Numbered from the stretch's first letter, positions 7,425 through 16,894 are shown. The stretch is 64,000 nt of DNA from Shewanella electrodiphila (GCF_023283985.1 NZ_JAKIKU010000008.1:182191-246190); one strand, 5' to 3'. Translations and numbers: made by a program. Notes: generated by a model from the letters alone, not told the origin.

Positions 7425-9578
7425 TTACTTCTCCTGCACTGTCGCTTGGCTTGATACAGCGTAAAACCCTGTCCAAGTATAAGTTTGACCGTTGATATCT
7501 AGATGATGCTCAGTGGTTTTAGTCGCATCAGCTTGGTTGCTGATCATCACTGTAACGACACTGCTAGCGGTTTCAATCTCTACGACTGATCCCACTTCAT
7601 TGTGGCCAACAACCTTAATATTTTTCACTTGGCCACGAGCACTAACTGATTGCTCAAACTCTTCGTTGAAATAACCGTGAGTTTCTAATACCGAAGCAAA
7701 TAACGTGTTGCCACCTTTGCTGCGTAGCGTAAACGCTGGCTCGCTGCGTAAATTAAAGCTTGGGTCATTTGCCCCTGTGCGGGTAAAGATGACTTGATCA
7801 TTGTCGTTAGAGCTTGTGCCTAACCAAGTGTAATAATTATGGTTTTGCAACCAGCTAACCAATGCAGTGTCATTTACTTTGCCATCTGCAACGTGCCATA
7901 AATGCTGGTAACCATCTTTATCACCAAGGGTGTCGAGTTCTTGATGAGTGGTGTATTCGAAGTTAGTACGGATAATCTGGCCATCATATTGATGTGAGTA
8001 ATCATACTGATGCTCACCTTCACCCGTTAAGCGATAAAGATCTAATAAAAGCGGGGCTTCAAGTTCTTCAATGTTCAACATAAATACGCTGCGCTGCATG
8101 TCGAAACCATCGTAATGGTCATTGGCAAATGCGCTCATGCCTTTAATGTTGTCGCTGTCGATAGCGAAGAAGTGAGGGATACCATGAACCCCATCTGCGC
8201 GCTTAACGTCAAAGTAGTTTTGGCACGTTTCGTCAATCGTGACCAGGTTATGGGCAATCGTTTGGCGAGCATAAGATTTGTTTTCGTCTAAGTAACGGCC
8301 ACCAAATTTAGGCTCAACGTTAACCCAGCGACCAAAACCGTATTCACGTAATACTTCTTGGCCACGGTTAAAGTAAGTAATACCTAAAGTATCGAAGTTG
8401 CCATGACCCATACCGTGTTGGCCGTAATTCATAACCAACTGGAATACATCTTGTTTTTTATCCTGCATACGGATAAAACCTTGTGCGCCACTTTGGCCTT
8501 CAGGGCCTTCGTTAAGCTCTACACTCGGCCAAAATGGCATGCCAATTTCACGTTCTTGGGTCGCTTGTTCAAATGCTTGCGATAATGCTAAGCCACATGG
8601 GTGCATCCACACAGCATCTTGAATTTTCGCCATGCCTAATAAGTTGTCATCAAGCCCGTAATGTTTGCTATAAACACTGACTGCCACTTGAACGCCCATA
8701 TCGGTAATCCCCATGGTACGAGAAGCATCATTCAATGCTGGGAATTCACCATTAGGATAAGCCGTTGATAATAACGCCTGCACTGTGTTGCCAATCACGC
8801 CGTCTTTGTAGCTGTAAATATCCACTTCTGGCATATGACGATGTAATACTTCAGCAAACACACAAGTTGGGCGAATAGCGTAGCGATGGTAGTAAGGGCC
8901 TTCCATGTAGTAGCCCGATGGTGCAAACAATTGTGATATTTGCGCTAAGAATCCACCGGTGTCATCACGGTCTAAACCATATACAGCGTGCTCTAGGTAT
9001 TCACGCTTACCAATGGCTAAGCCACATATCCCCACTGCGGCTACAGCCCATATGCCATGATTATGAATGCGGTCAAAATCATGGGCATATTTTACAGTGA
9101 ACATATCTAGCATAGGTTCAAAAATGCGTTCTTTGATACGTTCTTGTTGAGCTTGTGTCATTTCAGAAACGACACAAGAATAAGCAATACTGGTGTAGAA
9201 CAACCAGCAATGCTCGTTAAGAATTTGATGAAATAAACGACCTGTTGGATTGGTATTCTTTTGAACATGAAAATCAAAAGTAAGGTATTTATCTGCGTAT
9301 TGCTCTAAAACTTCAATAACAAAATCAGCGTACTTTTGCTGTTTAGTGATCAAAAATAAACGACCGGCCAAATTCATGTAAGTGTAGTTCTGCTTATGAC
9401 GGTTGTGCTCATAGCCACCTGCTTCACCATGCCCAGGAATATCTATAGGCAGTTGCATAAATGCATCGACGTCTTTCTGGTTAGCCGCGATGGTCTTTCC
9501 CATCAAGCTTGAACGACCTACTTCTTTACTTAACAGCGAAATCTCGGCTTCAGTAAGCAATATTGGTTGCGTTGCCAT
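7425..9578 (-). CDS. PL17 family oligoalginate lyase (first gene of pair)
   Basis: A 717-residue paralogue of the downstream lyase. Both share the HGEGGGYEHNRHKQNY/HGEAGGYEHNRHKQNY block, N-H (IHNHGIWAV), the GPYYHRYAIRP active-site segment and EPKFGGRYLDENKSY. An in-frame GTG at 9590 gives four extra residues, but it overlaps the only good ribosome site (AAAGG), so the ATG at 9578 is preferred. No signal peptide is visible. The product is a cytoplasmic exolyase giving unsaturated uronate from oligoalginate. Two tandem full-length copies suggest different preference, for example for mannuronate- versus guluronate-rich ends, which is inference. The promoter region is shared with the divergent kdgF operon. 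Confidence 0.92.
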   Translation of the reverse strand: MATQPILLTEAEISLLSKEVGRSSLMGKTIAANQKDVDAFMQLPIDIPGHGEAGGYEHNRHKQNYTYMNLAGRLFLITKQQKYADFVIEVLEQYADKYLTFDFHVQKNTNPTGRLFHQILNEHCWLFYTSIAYSCVVSEMTQAQQERIKERIFEPMLDMFTVKYAHDFDRIHNHGIWAVAAVGICGLAIGKREYLEHAVYGLDRDDTGGFLAQISQLFAPSGYYMEGPYYHRYAIRPTCVFAEVLHRHMPEVDIYSYKDGVIGNTVQALLSTAYPNGEFPALNDASRTMGITDMGVQVAVSVYSKHYGLDDNLLGMAKIQDAVWMHPCGLALSQAFEQATQEREIGMPFWPSVELNEGPEGQSGAQGFIRMQDKKQDVFQLVMNYGQHGMGHGNFDTLGITYFNRGQEVLREYGFGRWVNVEPKFGGRYLDENKSYARQTIAHNLVTIDETCQNYFDVKRADGVHGIPHFFAIDSDNIKGMSAFANDHYDGFDMQRSVFMLNIEELEAPLLLDLYRLTGEGEHQYDYSHQYDGQIIRTNFEYTTHQELDTLGDKDGYQHLWHVADGKVNDTALVSWLQNHNYYTWLGTSSNDNDQVIFTRTGANDPSFNLRSEPAFTLRSKGGNTLFASVLETHGYFNEEFEQSVSARGQVKNIKVVGHNEVGSVVEIETASSVVTVMISNQADATKTTEHHLDINGQTYTWTGFYAVSSQATVQEK

Positions 9579-9627
9579 AGGTTTTGTCACCTTTTTACAG
9601 TCATGAAATTTAAGAGCTGCACATAAA

Positions 9628-9640
9628 GTAATACAATATG
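9628..9640. promoter_or_regulatory. Candidate operator, lyase side
   Basis: GTAATACAATATG is the exact reverse complement of the 13-mer at 9790-9802. It lies about 50 bp upstream of the PL17 start. It is probably a site for one of the GntR-type regulators in the window. Confidence 0.5.
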
Positions 9641-9789
9641 CGTCATAGATATATCTAATCCTATCAGAAAAATGAACTTGATCACATTCGCAATCAAATG
9701 GCCATATTCAAGCTATACAGCGTTTTACGGATAAATACCTTATAATTCGCCCAATAAAGAATAGTTGATTTAGCTCACACAAATAAAAA

Positions 9790-9802
9790 CATATTGTATT
9801 AC
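9790..9802. promoter_or_regulatory. Candidate operator, kdgF side
   Basis: CATATTGTATTAC, continued by AA, gives the palindrome TTGTA-T-TACAA. It lies about 75 bp upstream of kdgF and is the exact inverse of the copy on the lyase side, as expected for coordinate control of a divergent regulon. Confidence 0.5.
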
Positions 9803-9828
9803 AAATCAAAAGTAAGCATTATGATAAC

Positions 9829-9854
9829 TAAATATTGATGATTAGCAATATTTA
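9829..9854 (+). promoter_or_regulatory. Short hairpin in the kdgF leader
   Basis: A perfect 9-bp inverted repeat (TAAATATTG / CAATATTTA) with an 8-base loop lies just before the GGAG ribosome site of kdgF. It is AT-rich and weak. It could be an operator half or an mRNA 5' hairpin. Confidence 0.3.
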
Positions 9855-9874
9855 AAACGCTTCGGAGAAACACA

Positions 9875-10210
9875 ATGAATATATTTTTTAAAGCAGATGA
9901 GCATCCATGGGAAGAAGTCGGTGAAGGGATTAAGCGTAAAATTGTAGGCTTCACGGATGATTTAATGGTGGTTCACCTTTGCTTTGGAAAAGGTGCTATT
10001 GGTACCCCGCACACTCACGAAATTCATGATCAAATTGGTTATGTAGTGAAAGGTAGCTTTGAAGCTCAAATTAATGGTGAGAAAAAAATTCTTAATGCGG
10101 GTGATGCATTTATTGCGCGTAAACATTTTGAGCACGGCGTAGTAGCACTAGAAGAAGACAGTATTCTGGTCGATGTTTTCTCGCCTTCAAGAGAAGACTT
10201 CCTTAAGTAA
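9875..10210 (+). CDS. kdgF: KdgF, unsaturated uronate linearising cupin
   Basis: A 111-residue single-domain cupin. The metal-binding set seen in KdgF proteins is intact: H46 and H48 (TPHTHEIHDQ), Q53, and H87 (HFEHGVV). KdgF catalyses conversion of the 4,5-unsaturated uronate monomers made by alginate or pectin lyases to the linear keto sugar (DEH/DKI), a step that also occurs slowly on its own. It is the first gene of the plus-strand operon kdgF-kdgK-eda and directly faces the PL17 lyases that make its substrate, which supports the assignment strongly. A GGAG site precedes the ATG. Length matches the family (about 110 residues). Confidence 0.93.
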   Translation: MNIFFKADEHPWEEVGEGIKRKIVGFTDDLMVVHLCFGKGAIGTPHTHEIHDQIGYVVKGSFEAQINGEKKILNAGDAFIARKHFEHGVVALEEDSILVDVFSPSREDFLK

Positions 10211-10236
10211 CTTAACCTCTAAATAGGCACTGGAAT

Positions 10237-11166
10237 ATGAAAAATCAAAAAATTGCGATTATTGGCGAATGCATGGTTGAGCTAAGGCCATCAGGCGAAT
10301 TGCTGGCGCAAAACTTTGGTGGAGACACGTTAAATACCGCTTTGTATTTAGCGCGCCTTACCCAAGGTGCCAATTTAGCGACCCATTATGTTACTGCGTT
10401 AGGTCATGACCCTTTTAGTACTTCCATGAAAGACACTTGGCAGGCTGAAGGCATCAATACTGATTATGTATTGCATGTTGAAAACAAGCAGCCAGGTCTT
10501 TATTACATTGAAACTGATGATTGCGGCGAACGCTCTTTTTATTACTGGCGTAATGATGCCGCTGCGAAGTACTTATTTGAGCAAGCTGGCAGCAAAAAGC
10601 TGGCAGCGTCTTTGATCGATTTTGATTATCTGTATTTAAGTGGTATTTCACTGGCTATTTTAACCAGTGAAAGCCGTAAAACTTTATTCAGTGTGCTTGA
10701 GCAATTTAAAGAAGCAGGCGGCAAGGTTATTTTTGACAATAATTACCGTCCACAGCTTTGGCAAGATAAAGCTCAAGCTATAGCAAGTTACAAAACAATG
10801 TTGTCATTCACTGACATTGCTTGTTTAACCTTTGAAGATGAACAAGCTCTATATGGTGACACTGATGTTGAACAATGTATTGAGCGCACCTCAAACCTTG
10901 GTGTATCTGAAATCGTTGTCAAACTGGGCAGTGAGCCTTGCTTGGTGATCACCCCAGATTCAAGGATCAGTGTCGCGGCGACGTTTGTAGAAAACGTAGT
11001 TGATACTACTGCAGCTGGCGACTCTTTTAGCGCAGGATACCTTGCGAAAAGATTAACCGGTGGCACGACAGAACAAGCAGCCAAAGCAGGTCACTTACTT
11101 GCTGGCACTGTCATCCAACATGCAGGTGCGATTATACATCCAGATGCTATGCCTAGTTTGGGCTAA
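10237..11166 (+). CDS. kdgK: 2-dehydro-3-deoxygluconokinase
   Basis: A 309-residue PfkB/ribokinase-family sugar kinase. It has the N-terminal GECMVEL strand, the FGGDTLNTA substrate loop (about 27-35) and the C-terminal PfkB signature DTTAAGDSFSAGYL (about 256-269), with the catalytic base D262. It phosphorylates 2-keto-3-deoxygluconate to KDPG. The gene is 26 bp after kdgF and 40 bp before eda, on the same strand, giving a compact operon for the last steps of alginate catabolism. Symbol and function are well supported by both sequence and context. Confidence 0.93.
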   Translation: MKNQKIAIIGECMVELRPSGELLAQNFGGDTLNTALYLARLTQGANLATHYVTALGHDPFSTSMKDTWQAEGINTDYVLHVENKQPGLYYIETDDCGERSFYYWRNDAAAKYLFEQAGSKKLAASLIDFDYLYLSGISLAILTSESRKTLFSVLEQFKEAGGKVIFDNNYRPQLWQDKAQAIASYKTMLSFTDIACLTFEDEQALYGDTDVEQCIERTSNLGVSEIVVKLGSEPCLVITPDSRISVAATFVENVVDTTAAGDSFSAGYLAKRLTGGTTEQAAKAGHLLAGTVIQHAGAIIHPDAMPSLG

Positions 11167-11206
11167 ATTTGAGCCTGATTTAAGCCTATTAAATAATGAG
11201 TAAGAA

Positions 11207-11842
11207 GTGAGAAATACTGTGCCGACATTAAACGAACAACTATCACAATTAAAAGTTATCCCTGTTATCGCAATTGAAAATGCTGATGACGCTGTACCAC
11301 TCGGAAAAGCGCTGGTCGAAAACGGCATGAACTGTGCCGAAGTGACTTACAGAACTGCTTGTGCATCACAAGCTATCCGTAATATGCGTGAAGCTTTTCC
11401 AGATATGTTGATTGGTGCTGGAACTATCTTAACCCCTGAGCAAGTTGATGATGCTATCGATTCAGGTGTGGACTTCATCGTTAGTCCTGGTTTTAATCCA
11501 AAAGTCGTGCAGTACTGCTTAGATAAAAACATTCCCATCATTCCTGGTGTAAATAGCCCAAGTTTGGTTGAACAAGCGATGGAAATGGGCCTTAAGACTG
11601 TTAAGTTCTTCCCAGCAGAACCATCTGGCGGGATCCCAATGCTTAAAGCATTAACGGCTGTTTACCCAGTGTCATTCATGCCTACTGGTGGCGTAAGTTT
11701 ATCGAATGTCGATCAATATTTAGCGATTCCAGCGGTACTAGCTTGTGGTGGTACTTGGATGTTACCGCCGAAAATGATTGCTGCAGGTCAATGGGAAGAA
11801 ATTGGTCGTTTAGTTAAAGAAGCAGTGGCTCACGTAGCCTAA
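11207..11842 (+). CDS. eda: KDPG / 4-hydroxy-2-oxoglutarate aldolase
   Basis: A 211-residue class I aldolase of the Eda family. E45 and R49 (CAEVTYRT) and the Schiff-base lysine K133 (TVKFFPAE) fall at the same numbering as in the E. coli enzyme, and the phosphate-binding PTGGVS and GGTWM loops are present. It splits KDPG into pyruvate and glyceraldehyde-3-phosphate. The start is uncertain: a GTG at 11207 fits family length, and another GTG at 11219 has AGAAG upstream. It is the last gene of the kdgF operon. A second, Entner-Doudoroff-linked eda elsewhere in the genome would be usual. Confidence 0.92.
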   Translation: MRNTVPTLNEQLSQLKVIPVIAIENADDAVPLGKALVENGMNCAEVTYRTACASQAIRNMREAFPDMLIGAGTILTPEQVDDAIDSGVDFIVSPGFNPKVVQYCLDKNIPIIPGVNSPSLVEQAMEMGLKTVKFFPAEPSGGIPMLKALTAVYPVSFMPTGGVSLSNVDQYLAIPAVLACGGTWMLPPKMIAAGQWEEIGRLVKEAVAHVA

Positions 11843-11912
11843 TATGAGTAAAAATTAACAATAAAAACAATGCTGTTCCCTCAGCGCTAGTCTGATTCAT
11901 CAGCAGACAACT

Positions 11913-11959
11913 CAACACTGATTGTTCTATTTGCATGTTAGAACATCAGTGTTTTTTTA
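11913..11959 (+). terminator. Terminator of the kdgF-kdgK-eda operon
   Basis: A long stem (AACACTGAT-TGTTCTA with TTAGAACATCAGTGTT, one bulged base) is followed by a run of seven T. Confidence 0.85.
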
Positions 11960-11976
11960 TGCCTGTAAATTAGCTC

Positions 11977-12032
11977 ACAAGTCAGTTGATACAAGTCAGT
12001 TGATACAAGTCAGTTGATACAAGTCAATTGGT
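11977..12032. repeat. 14-bp direct tandem repeat, four copies
   Basis: The unit ACAAGTCAGTTGAT occurs three times exactly (11977-12018), followed by one diverged copy (ACAAGTCAATTGGT). It lies between two terminators and is non-coding. Confidence 0.95.
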
Positions 12033-12049
12033 GCTAATCGAATGTTCAA

Positions 12050-12077
12050 AAAAGCCATCGATGAAAACCGATGGCTT
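12050..12077 (-). terminator. Terminator of the phoH-type gene
   Basis: The stem AAGCCATCG / CGATGGCTT has an 8-base loop. On the minus strand it is followed by a run of six T (from 12053 down to 12048). Confidence 0.75.
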
Positions 12078-12114
12078 AATGATTTGTGAAGTGATGCCTT
12101 TATCATCAACTCAC

Positions 12115-12155
12115 ACTTACTACTTACTACTTGCTACTAGCTACTTACTACTTGC
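12115..12155. repeat. Heptamer tandem repeat (TACTTAC-like)
   Basis: Successive 7-bp units read TACTTAC, TACTTGC, TACTAGC, TACTTAC, TACTTGC after a partial first unit. The last unit touches the TAG stop of the phoH-type gene, so the repeat lies in its 3' untranslated region. Confidence 0.9.
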
Positions 12156-13549
12156 TATAAATGCTCCTCAGCAAATTCAGCCAAGCGTGAGCGCACCACG
12201 CCATTTAGGTAAATATTGGCACTACCATCAAAGTCTTTAAAGCGTTCCACAATGTAGGTTAGCCCTGAAGTCACCGCAGTCAAATAGGTTGAGTCAATTT
12301 GCGATAAATTACCACAGCACACCAACTTAGTGCCCTCGCCCATTCGGGTGATCATGGTTTTAATTTGTGATGCCGTCAGATTTTGACATTCATCTAAAAT
12401 GACCACTGAGTCCTGAATCGAGCGGCCCCGCATAAAGTTAATCGACTTAAACTGCACGTTGGCCTTTTCCATAATGTAGTTCATGCTGCCAGTTGGGTTA
12501 ACATCATTTTTGTGTAGTACTTCGAGGGTATCGGTAATCGCTGCCAGCCACGGCGCCATTTTCTCTTCTTCTGTGCCAGGTAAAAAACCAATAGACTCGG
12601 CAATTTCAGGCGTGTTACGAGTGACAATAACCTTCTCGTATTGTTTTTTCTCAACCACTAACTCAAGTGCTGCAGCCATGGCAATTAAGGTTTTACCGCA
12701 ACCTGCGGGCCCTGTAAGAATAACTAAATCAATTTCAGGATCGAGTAAGGCATTAAGCGCCATACCTTGATAAATATTCTTTGGTTTAATCCCCCACGCC
12801 TGCAAATGCTCAAGTCGGTCACGACCATAATCAATAATATTAAGGTGGGTTTCGGTGCGACTTGCGACCTTGCCGCAAAATTCAGTGGCTTCATCAATTA
12901 AATATTGGTTTTTATAAAATGGCTCGTTACCCACTTCTGAAATATTCACTTGGTGAACAGTTTTTCCGGCGATGCGATCTGTAGAAACCTTGTCAACATT
13001 GCCCCAGAAATCATCTTCAAATTGATAAAACCCTTTGGCAAGAAAGCGAATGTCGTCAATTAATTGATCGGTTCGATAATCTTCAACCCTTTCAATGCCC
13101 GCACCCTTGGCTTTTAGGCGCATGTTGATGTCTTTGGTGACTAACACGACTTGACGGGGTGAGTGAGTTTTTTGCAGATGCAGAGCGGTATTAATGATGC
13201 GGTTATCGTTGTTATCACCGGGCAGATCGCCTGCTGTAAAATCGATTTGATGGTCTGGGAAAATGGATAAACTGCCTGAAACGTCTAAATGACCTTCGCG
13301 AGCTGGGAGTGATACACCGTTAAGGATTTGTTCTGGTGAGGTCTTTCCTCCGAGAATATCCTCTAATGCCCTAATGGCGACTCGCGCATCACGACTGATG
13401 TCGTGCTTTCTGTCCTTAATATTGTCTAACTCTTCTAACACTGTCATTGGGATGATTACATCATGTTCCTTAAACGAATATATCGCTAAAGGTTCATGCA
13501 GTAACACATTGGTATCCAGTACAAACAACTTTCTGTCGTTATGTTCCAT
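12155..13549 (-). CDS. PhoH family ATPase with N-terminal PIN domain
   Basis: A 464-residue protein of the PhoH2/YlaK type. The N-terminal PIN nuclease domain (about 6-150) shows the acidic residues expected for metal binding (FVLDTNVLL with D12, VLEELD around 38-42, D54). The C-terminal PhoH domain has Walker A GPAGCGKT (280-287) and Walker B VVILDECQN. PhoH2 proteins are reported to couple RNA unwinding to RNA cleavage. Length and architecture match the usual family. It stands alone, convergent to the eda operon and divergent from rapA. The 3' end is marked by a heptamer repeat and a terminator. Confidence 0.92.
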   Translation of the reverse strand: MEHNDRKLFVLDTNVLLHEPLAIYSFKEHDVIIPMTVLEELDNIKDRKHDISRDARVAIRALEDILGGKTSPEQILNGVSLPAREGHLDVSGSLSIFPDHQIDFTAGDLPGDNNDNRIINTALHLQKTHSPRQVVLVTKDINMRLKAKGAGIERVEDYRTDQLIDDIRFLAKGFYQFEDDFWGNVDKVSTDRIAGKTVHQVNISEVGNEPFYKNQYLIDEATEFCGKVASRTETHLNIIDYGRDRLEHLQAWGIKPKNIYQGMALNALLDPEIDLVILTGPAGCGKTLIAMAAALELVVEKKQYEKVIVTRNTPEIAESIGFLPGTEEEKMAPWLAAITDTLEVLHKNDVNPTGSMNYIMEKANVQFKSINFMRGRSIQDSVVILDECQNLTASQIKTMITRMGEGTKLVCCGNLSQIDSTYLTAVTSGLTYIVERFKDFDGSANIYLNGVVRSRLAEFAEEHL

Positions 13550-13894
13550 GGCGCCTCCAGAGTGCTCAATGCAAAGGGGTAACTAAGGGATTAATCCAGT
13601 TTAAACTCCTGATATTAAAAATATAATAAACTTACAGCGATAGATAATCTCTATCAGTGCACAATTAAACTATGCCAGCAAATCTATTAACTCTCAATAG
13701 TTAATCGGATGTTTACTAGGTCAGTTTAGGGGAATAAAGATGTCATTTAGATGACAATAATGTGGCAAATTCAGACTTAGCTAAATAAAATTGTCGATCA
13801 TGAATATTTAAATCGCTGCTAGAATTTAAATCTAGCAGCGTTTGTTATAACATACGCGCCCTTTGTTTTAATCAGCCCCGAATGAGAGTAAAAA
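13550..13894. promoter_or_regulatory. Divergent promoter region of phoH-type gene and rapA
   Basis: A 345-bp AT-rich gap. Its main landmark is a perfect 10-bp stem at 13814-13840 about 55 bp upstream of rapA, followed by TGTTATAACA, a perfect 10-bp palindrome. No gene is seen. Confidence 0.6.
13814..13840. promoter_or_regulatory. Strong hairpin upstream of rapA
   Basis: Arms CGCTGCTAGA / TCTAGCAGCG are perfectly complementary with a 7-base loop and are followed by TTTGTT. It resembles a weak terminator but has no gene in front of it, so it may end a short leader transcript or act in the rapA 5' region. Confidence 0.6.
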
Positions 13895-16801
13895 ATGCCG
13901 TTTGCTTTAGGTCAACGCTGGATTAGTGATACCGAGTCAGAACTTGGTTTAGGTACTGTTGTCGCCGTCGAAGGACGCATGGTCACTGTACTGTTTGCTG
14001 CCGCCGATGAAAACCGTCTGTTTTCACGCGATGAAGCCCCATTAACTCGTGTAATTTTTAATCCAGGTGACTCAATTGAAAGCCATGAAGGCTGGAAACT
14101 TACCGTCAATGAAGTCGAAGAAAAAGATGGTTTAGTGACCTACATCGGCATTCACAGTGAAACGAATGAAAGTGTTCGTTTACGTGAAACTCTGTTGAAC
14201 CACAATATTCGTTTTAACAAACCTCAAGATCGTTTATTTGCAGGTCAAATTGACCGTTTAGAGCGTTTTGGTATTCGTTACCAAAGTCAGCTATTGCGGC
14301 ATAAATTGGCTACCTCTGACTTACTTGGCCAGCAAGGTCCACGTGTAGGCTTAATTCCACACCAACAGTGGATTGCCCATGAAGTGGGTCGTCGTTATGC
14401 GCCGCGCGTATTACTGGCTGATGAAGTCGGTTTAGGTAAAACCATTGAAGCAGGTTTAATCATTCATCAACAGCTGCTCACTGGCCGTGCTGAACGTATC
14501 TTGGTTATCGTACCTGATACTTTACGTCATCAGTGGTTAGTCGAAATGCTGCGTCGCTTTAATTTGAAGTTCTCAATTTTCGACGAAGACCGTTGTGTAG
14601 AGGCTTATGCTGATAACGACAATCCATTTTATACTGAACAATTAGTCATTTGTTCGCTTGAGCTGTTGCGTAAAAAACGCCGCTTAGAACAAGCTATTGA
14701 TGCTGATTGGGATTTAATGGTCGTTGATGAAGCGCATCACCTTGAGTGGAGCGAAACAGCGCCGAGCCGTGCATATCAAATTGTTGAAGCATTAAGTGAA
14801 GAAGTCCCAGGCGTGTTATTGCTTACCGCAACTCCTGATCAACTTGGTCATCAGAGCCATTTTGCGCGTCTACGTTTACTCGACCCTGATCGTTTCTACG
14901 ATTATGAAGCCTTTCTTGAAGAAGAAAAAAGCTACCAAAGTGTGGCAGAAGCCGCCGAAGCTCTCACTGCCAACACCAAGCTTGCAGACAGCGCCATTAA
15001 CAGCTTAACTGAGCTGCTGAGCGAAAAAGACATTATGCCTAGCATTAATGTTATTCAGGCTGAAGATGTGGCTGATGACGTTAAACAAGCTTCTCGTGAT
15101 GAGTTATTGCAAGAGCTACTTGATCGCCATGGTACTGGCCGAATTCTTTATCGTAATAGCCGCGCATCAGTCAGTGGTTTCCCTAAACGATTCTTTAATC
15201 CACATCCGTTAGCCATGCCGCAAGAATATGTTACTGCTGAGCGTGTGAATGCGATGATGGGTTCTAAAAAATCACCGCAAGATCAAGCCAAGCAGTCCCT
15301 AAGCCCAGAAAAGCTTTACCAAGCTTTTGAAAGTGAAAGCGCCAGTTGGTGGAAATTTGATCCCCGCGTTGACTGGTTAATCGACTTTTTAAAAGAACAC
15401 CGCAGTAAAAAAGTATTGATTATTGCTAGCCAAGCAGAAACCGCTTTAAGCCTTGAAGAAGCATTACGTACCCGCGAAGGTATTCAAGCAACGGTATTCC
15501 ATGAAGGTATGTCGATCATCGAGCGCGATAAAGCTGGCGCCTACTTTGCTCAAGAAGAAGGCGGTGCGCAGGCCCTGATTTGTTCTGAAATTGGCTCAGA
15601 AGGACGTAACTTCCAGTTCGCAAGTCACCTTGTGTTGTTTGACTTGCCGCTAAACCCTGACTTACTTGAACAGCGTATTGGTCGATTAGATCGTATTGGT
15701 CAACAAAACGATATTCAAATTCACTTGCCGTACCTACAAGATACCGCGCAAGAGCGTTTAATGAATTGGTACCATCAAGGGCTTAACTCGTTCGAGTTAA
15801 CCTGTCCTAGTGGCCACATTCTTTACTCTGAATTCGCTGACGAATTAACAGCGGTGCTGAACGATGCCGACCCAGAGTTAATGACCCAATTACTGAATCA
15901 CACACAAACTCGTTACCAAGAGCTTAAGCAAGCGATGGAACAAGGCCGTGATAAGTTATTAGAAATTAACTCTCATGGTGGTGAGCAGTCGAAGAAACTC
16001 GTTGAACGTTTAGCAGAACGCGATTCTGATACTCATTTAATCGGCTCTGTGATCCGTTTATGGGACATTATCGGTGTCGATCAAGAAGATCGCGGCGAGA
16101 ACTCTATCGTACTGCGCCCAAGTGAACACATGCTGTTCCCATCTTACCCAGGCTTACCTGAAGATGGTGTGTCTGTCACGTTTGACCGTGAAACTGCATT
16201 GTCTCGTGATGATATTGCGTTTATCTCGCAAGAGCATCCGCTAGTACAAACGGCATTAGATTTAATCACAGACTCTGAAACCGGTACCACCAGTGTGGCA
16301 GTGCTTAAAAACAAAGCCTTACCTGCTGGCACCTTGTTCTTAGAATTGATTTACATGGCTGATGTCAGTGCCCCTAAATCATCGCAGTTATACCGTTATA
16401 TGCCGCCAACACCAATCCGCGTGTTGCTGGATAAAAATGGTCTTAACCTCTCTGATAAAGTGGATTATGCAAGCTTTGATAAGCAGCTTAGTGCGGTTAA
16501 TCGTCATATTGCCAGTAAGCTTGTCAATGCATCTCAACCAATTTTGCATCCATTACTGGCCAAAGGTGAAGAGCAAGCTCAAGCGGCTTTAGCTGAATTA
16601 GTTGAACAAGCTCGTGACAAGATGACGCTGCAATTAAACGGTGAATTAACACGTTTAGAAGCACTTAAAGCGGTTAACCCTAACATTCGTGATTCTGAGT
16701 TAGACTATATCCGTAATCAAATGGCTGAGCTCAATAGCTACATTGATGACAGTCAATTCCAGCTAGATGCTATTAGAATGGTATTAGTTAGCCACGTATA
16801 A
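13895..16801 (+). CDS. rapA: RNA polymerase-associated ATPase RapA
   Basis: A 968-residue Swi2/Snf2-family protein collinear with enterobacterial RapA/HepA. N-terminal RNA polymerase-binding Tudor-like modules (about 1-110) are followed by motif [17 protein letters not shown] (GxGKT near 179-183), motif II DEAH (278-281), motif III LLLTATP, and the C-lobe with [11 protein letters not shown] and [11 protein letters not shown]. RapA recycles stalled RNA polymerase after termination using ATP. The gene is monocistronic, with an upstream hairpin and a terminator downstream. Length matches the family and no defect is seen. Confidence 0.97.
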   Translation: MPFALGQRWISDTESELGLGTVVAVEGRMVTVLFAAADENRLFSRDEAPLTRVIFNPGDSIESHEGWKLTVNEVEEKDGLVTYIGIHSETNESVRLRETLLNHNIRFNKPQDRLFAGQIDRLERFGIRYQSQLLRHKLATSDLLGQQGPRVGLIPHQQWIAHEVGRRYAPRVLLADEVGLGKTIEAGLIIHQQLLTGRAERILVIVPDTLRHQWLVEMLRRFNLKFSIFDEDRCVEAYADNDNPFYTEQLVICSLELLRKKRRLEQAIDADWDLMVVDEAHHLEWSETAPSRAYQIVEALSEEVPGVLLLTATPDQLGHQSHFARLRLLDPDRFYDYEAFLEEEKSYQSVAEAAEALTANTKLADSAINSLTELLSEKDIMPSINVIQAEDVADDVKQASRDELLQELLDRHGTGRILYRNSRASVSGFPKRFFNPHPLAMPQEYVTAERVNAMMGSKKSPQDQAKQSLSPEKLYQAFESESASWWKFDPRVDWLIDFLKEHRSKKVLIIASQAETALSLEEALRTREGIQATVFHEGMSIIERDKAGAYFAQEEGGAQALICSEIGSEGRNFQFASHLVLFDLPLNPDLLEQRIGRLDRIGQQNDIQIHLPYLQDTAQERLMNWYHQGLNSFELTCPSGHILYSEFADELTAVLNDADPELMTQLLNHTQTRYQELKQAMEQGRDKLLEINSHGGEQSKKLVERLAERDSDTHLIGSVIRLWDIIGVDQEDRGENSIVLRPSEHMLFPSYPGLPEDGVSVTFDRETALSRDDIAFISQEHPLVQTALDLITDSETGTTSVAVLKNKALPAGTLFLELIYMADVSAPKSSQLYRYMPPTPIRVLLDKNGLNLSDKVDYASFDKQLSAVNRHIASKLVNASQPILHPLLAKGEEQAQAALAELVEQARDKMTLQLNGELTRLEALKAVNPNIRDSELDYIRNQMAELNSYIDDSQFQLDAIRMVLVSHV

Positions 16802-16821
16802 TACACTGCTAACATAACGCT

Positions 16822-16858
16822 AAAAGCCCTGAACTTCTTATTAGTACGGGGCTTTTTT
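16822..16858 (+). terminator. rapA terminator
   Basis: The stem AAAGCCC / GGGCTTT with a long loop is followed by six T. Confidence 0.7.
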
Positions 16859-16894
16859 GTATATGCCTTTCAAAAAACTGTATAAGTAATCGTA

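Larger units (their letters stand above)
11843..12154. other. Intergenic region with two terminators and two tandem repeats
   Basis: This 312-bp gap between eda and the convergent phoH-type gene holds the eda terminator, four 14-bp repeats, a minus-strand terminator hairpin and a heptamer repeat that runs up to the phoH stop codon. No gene is called in it. Confidence 0.7.

Noticed and set aside
11977..12032. Short direct repeats considered as a CRISPR array.
   Set aside because: Units are contiguous with no spacers and no cas genes are near.
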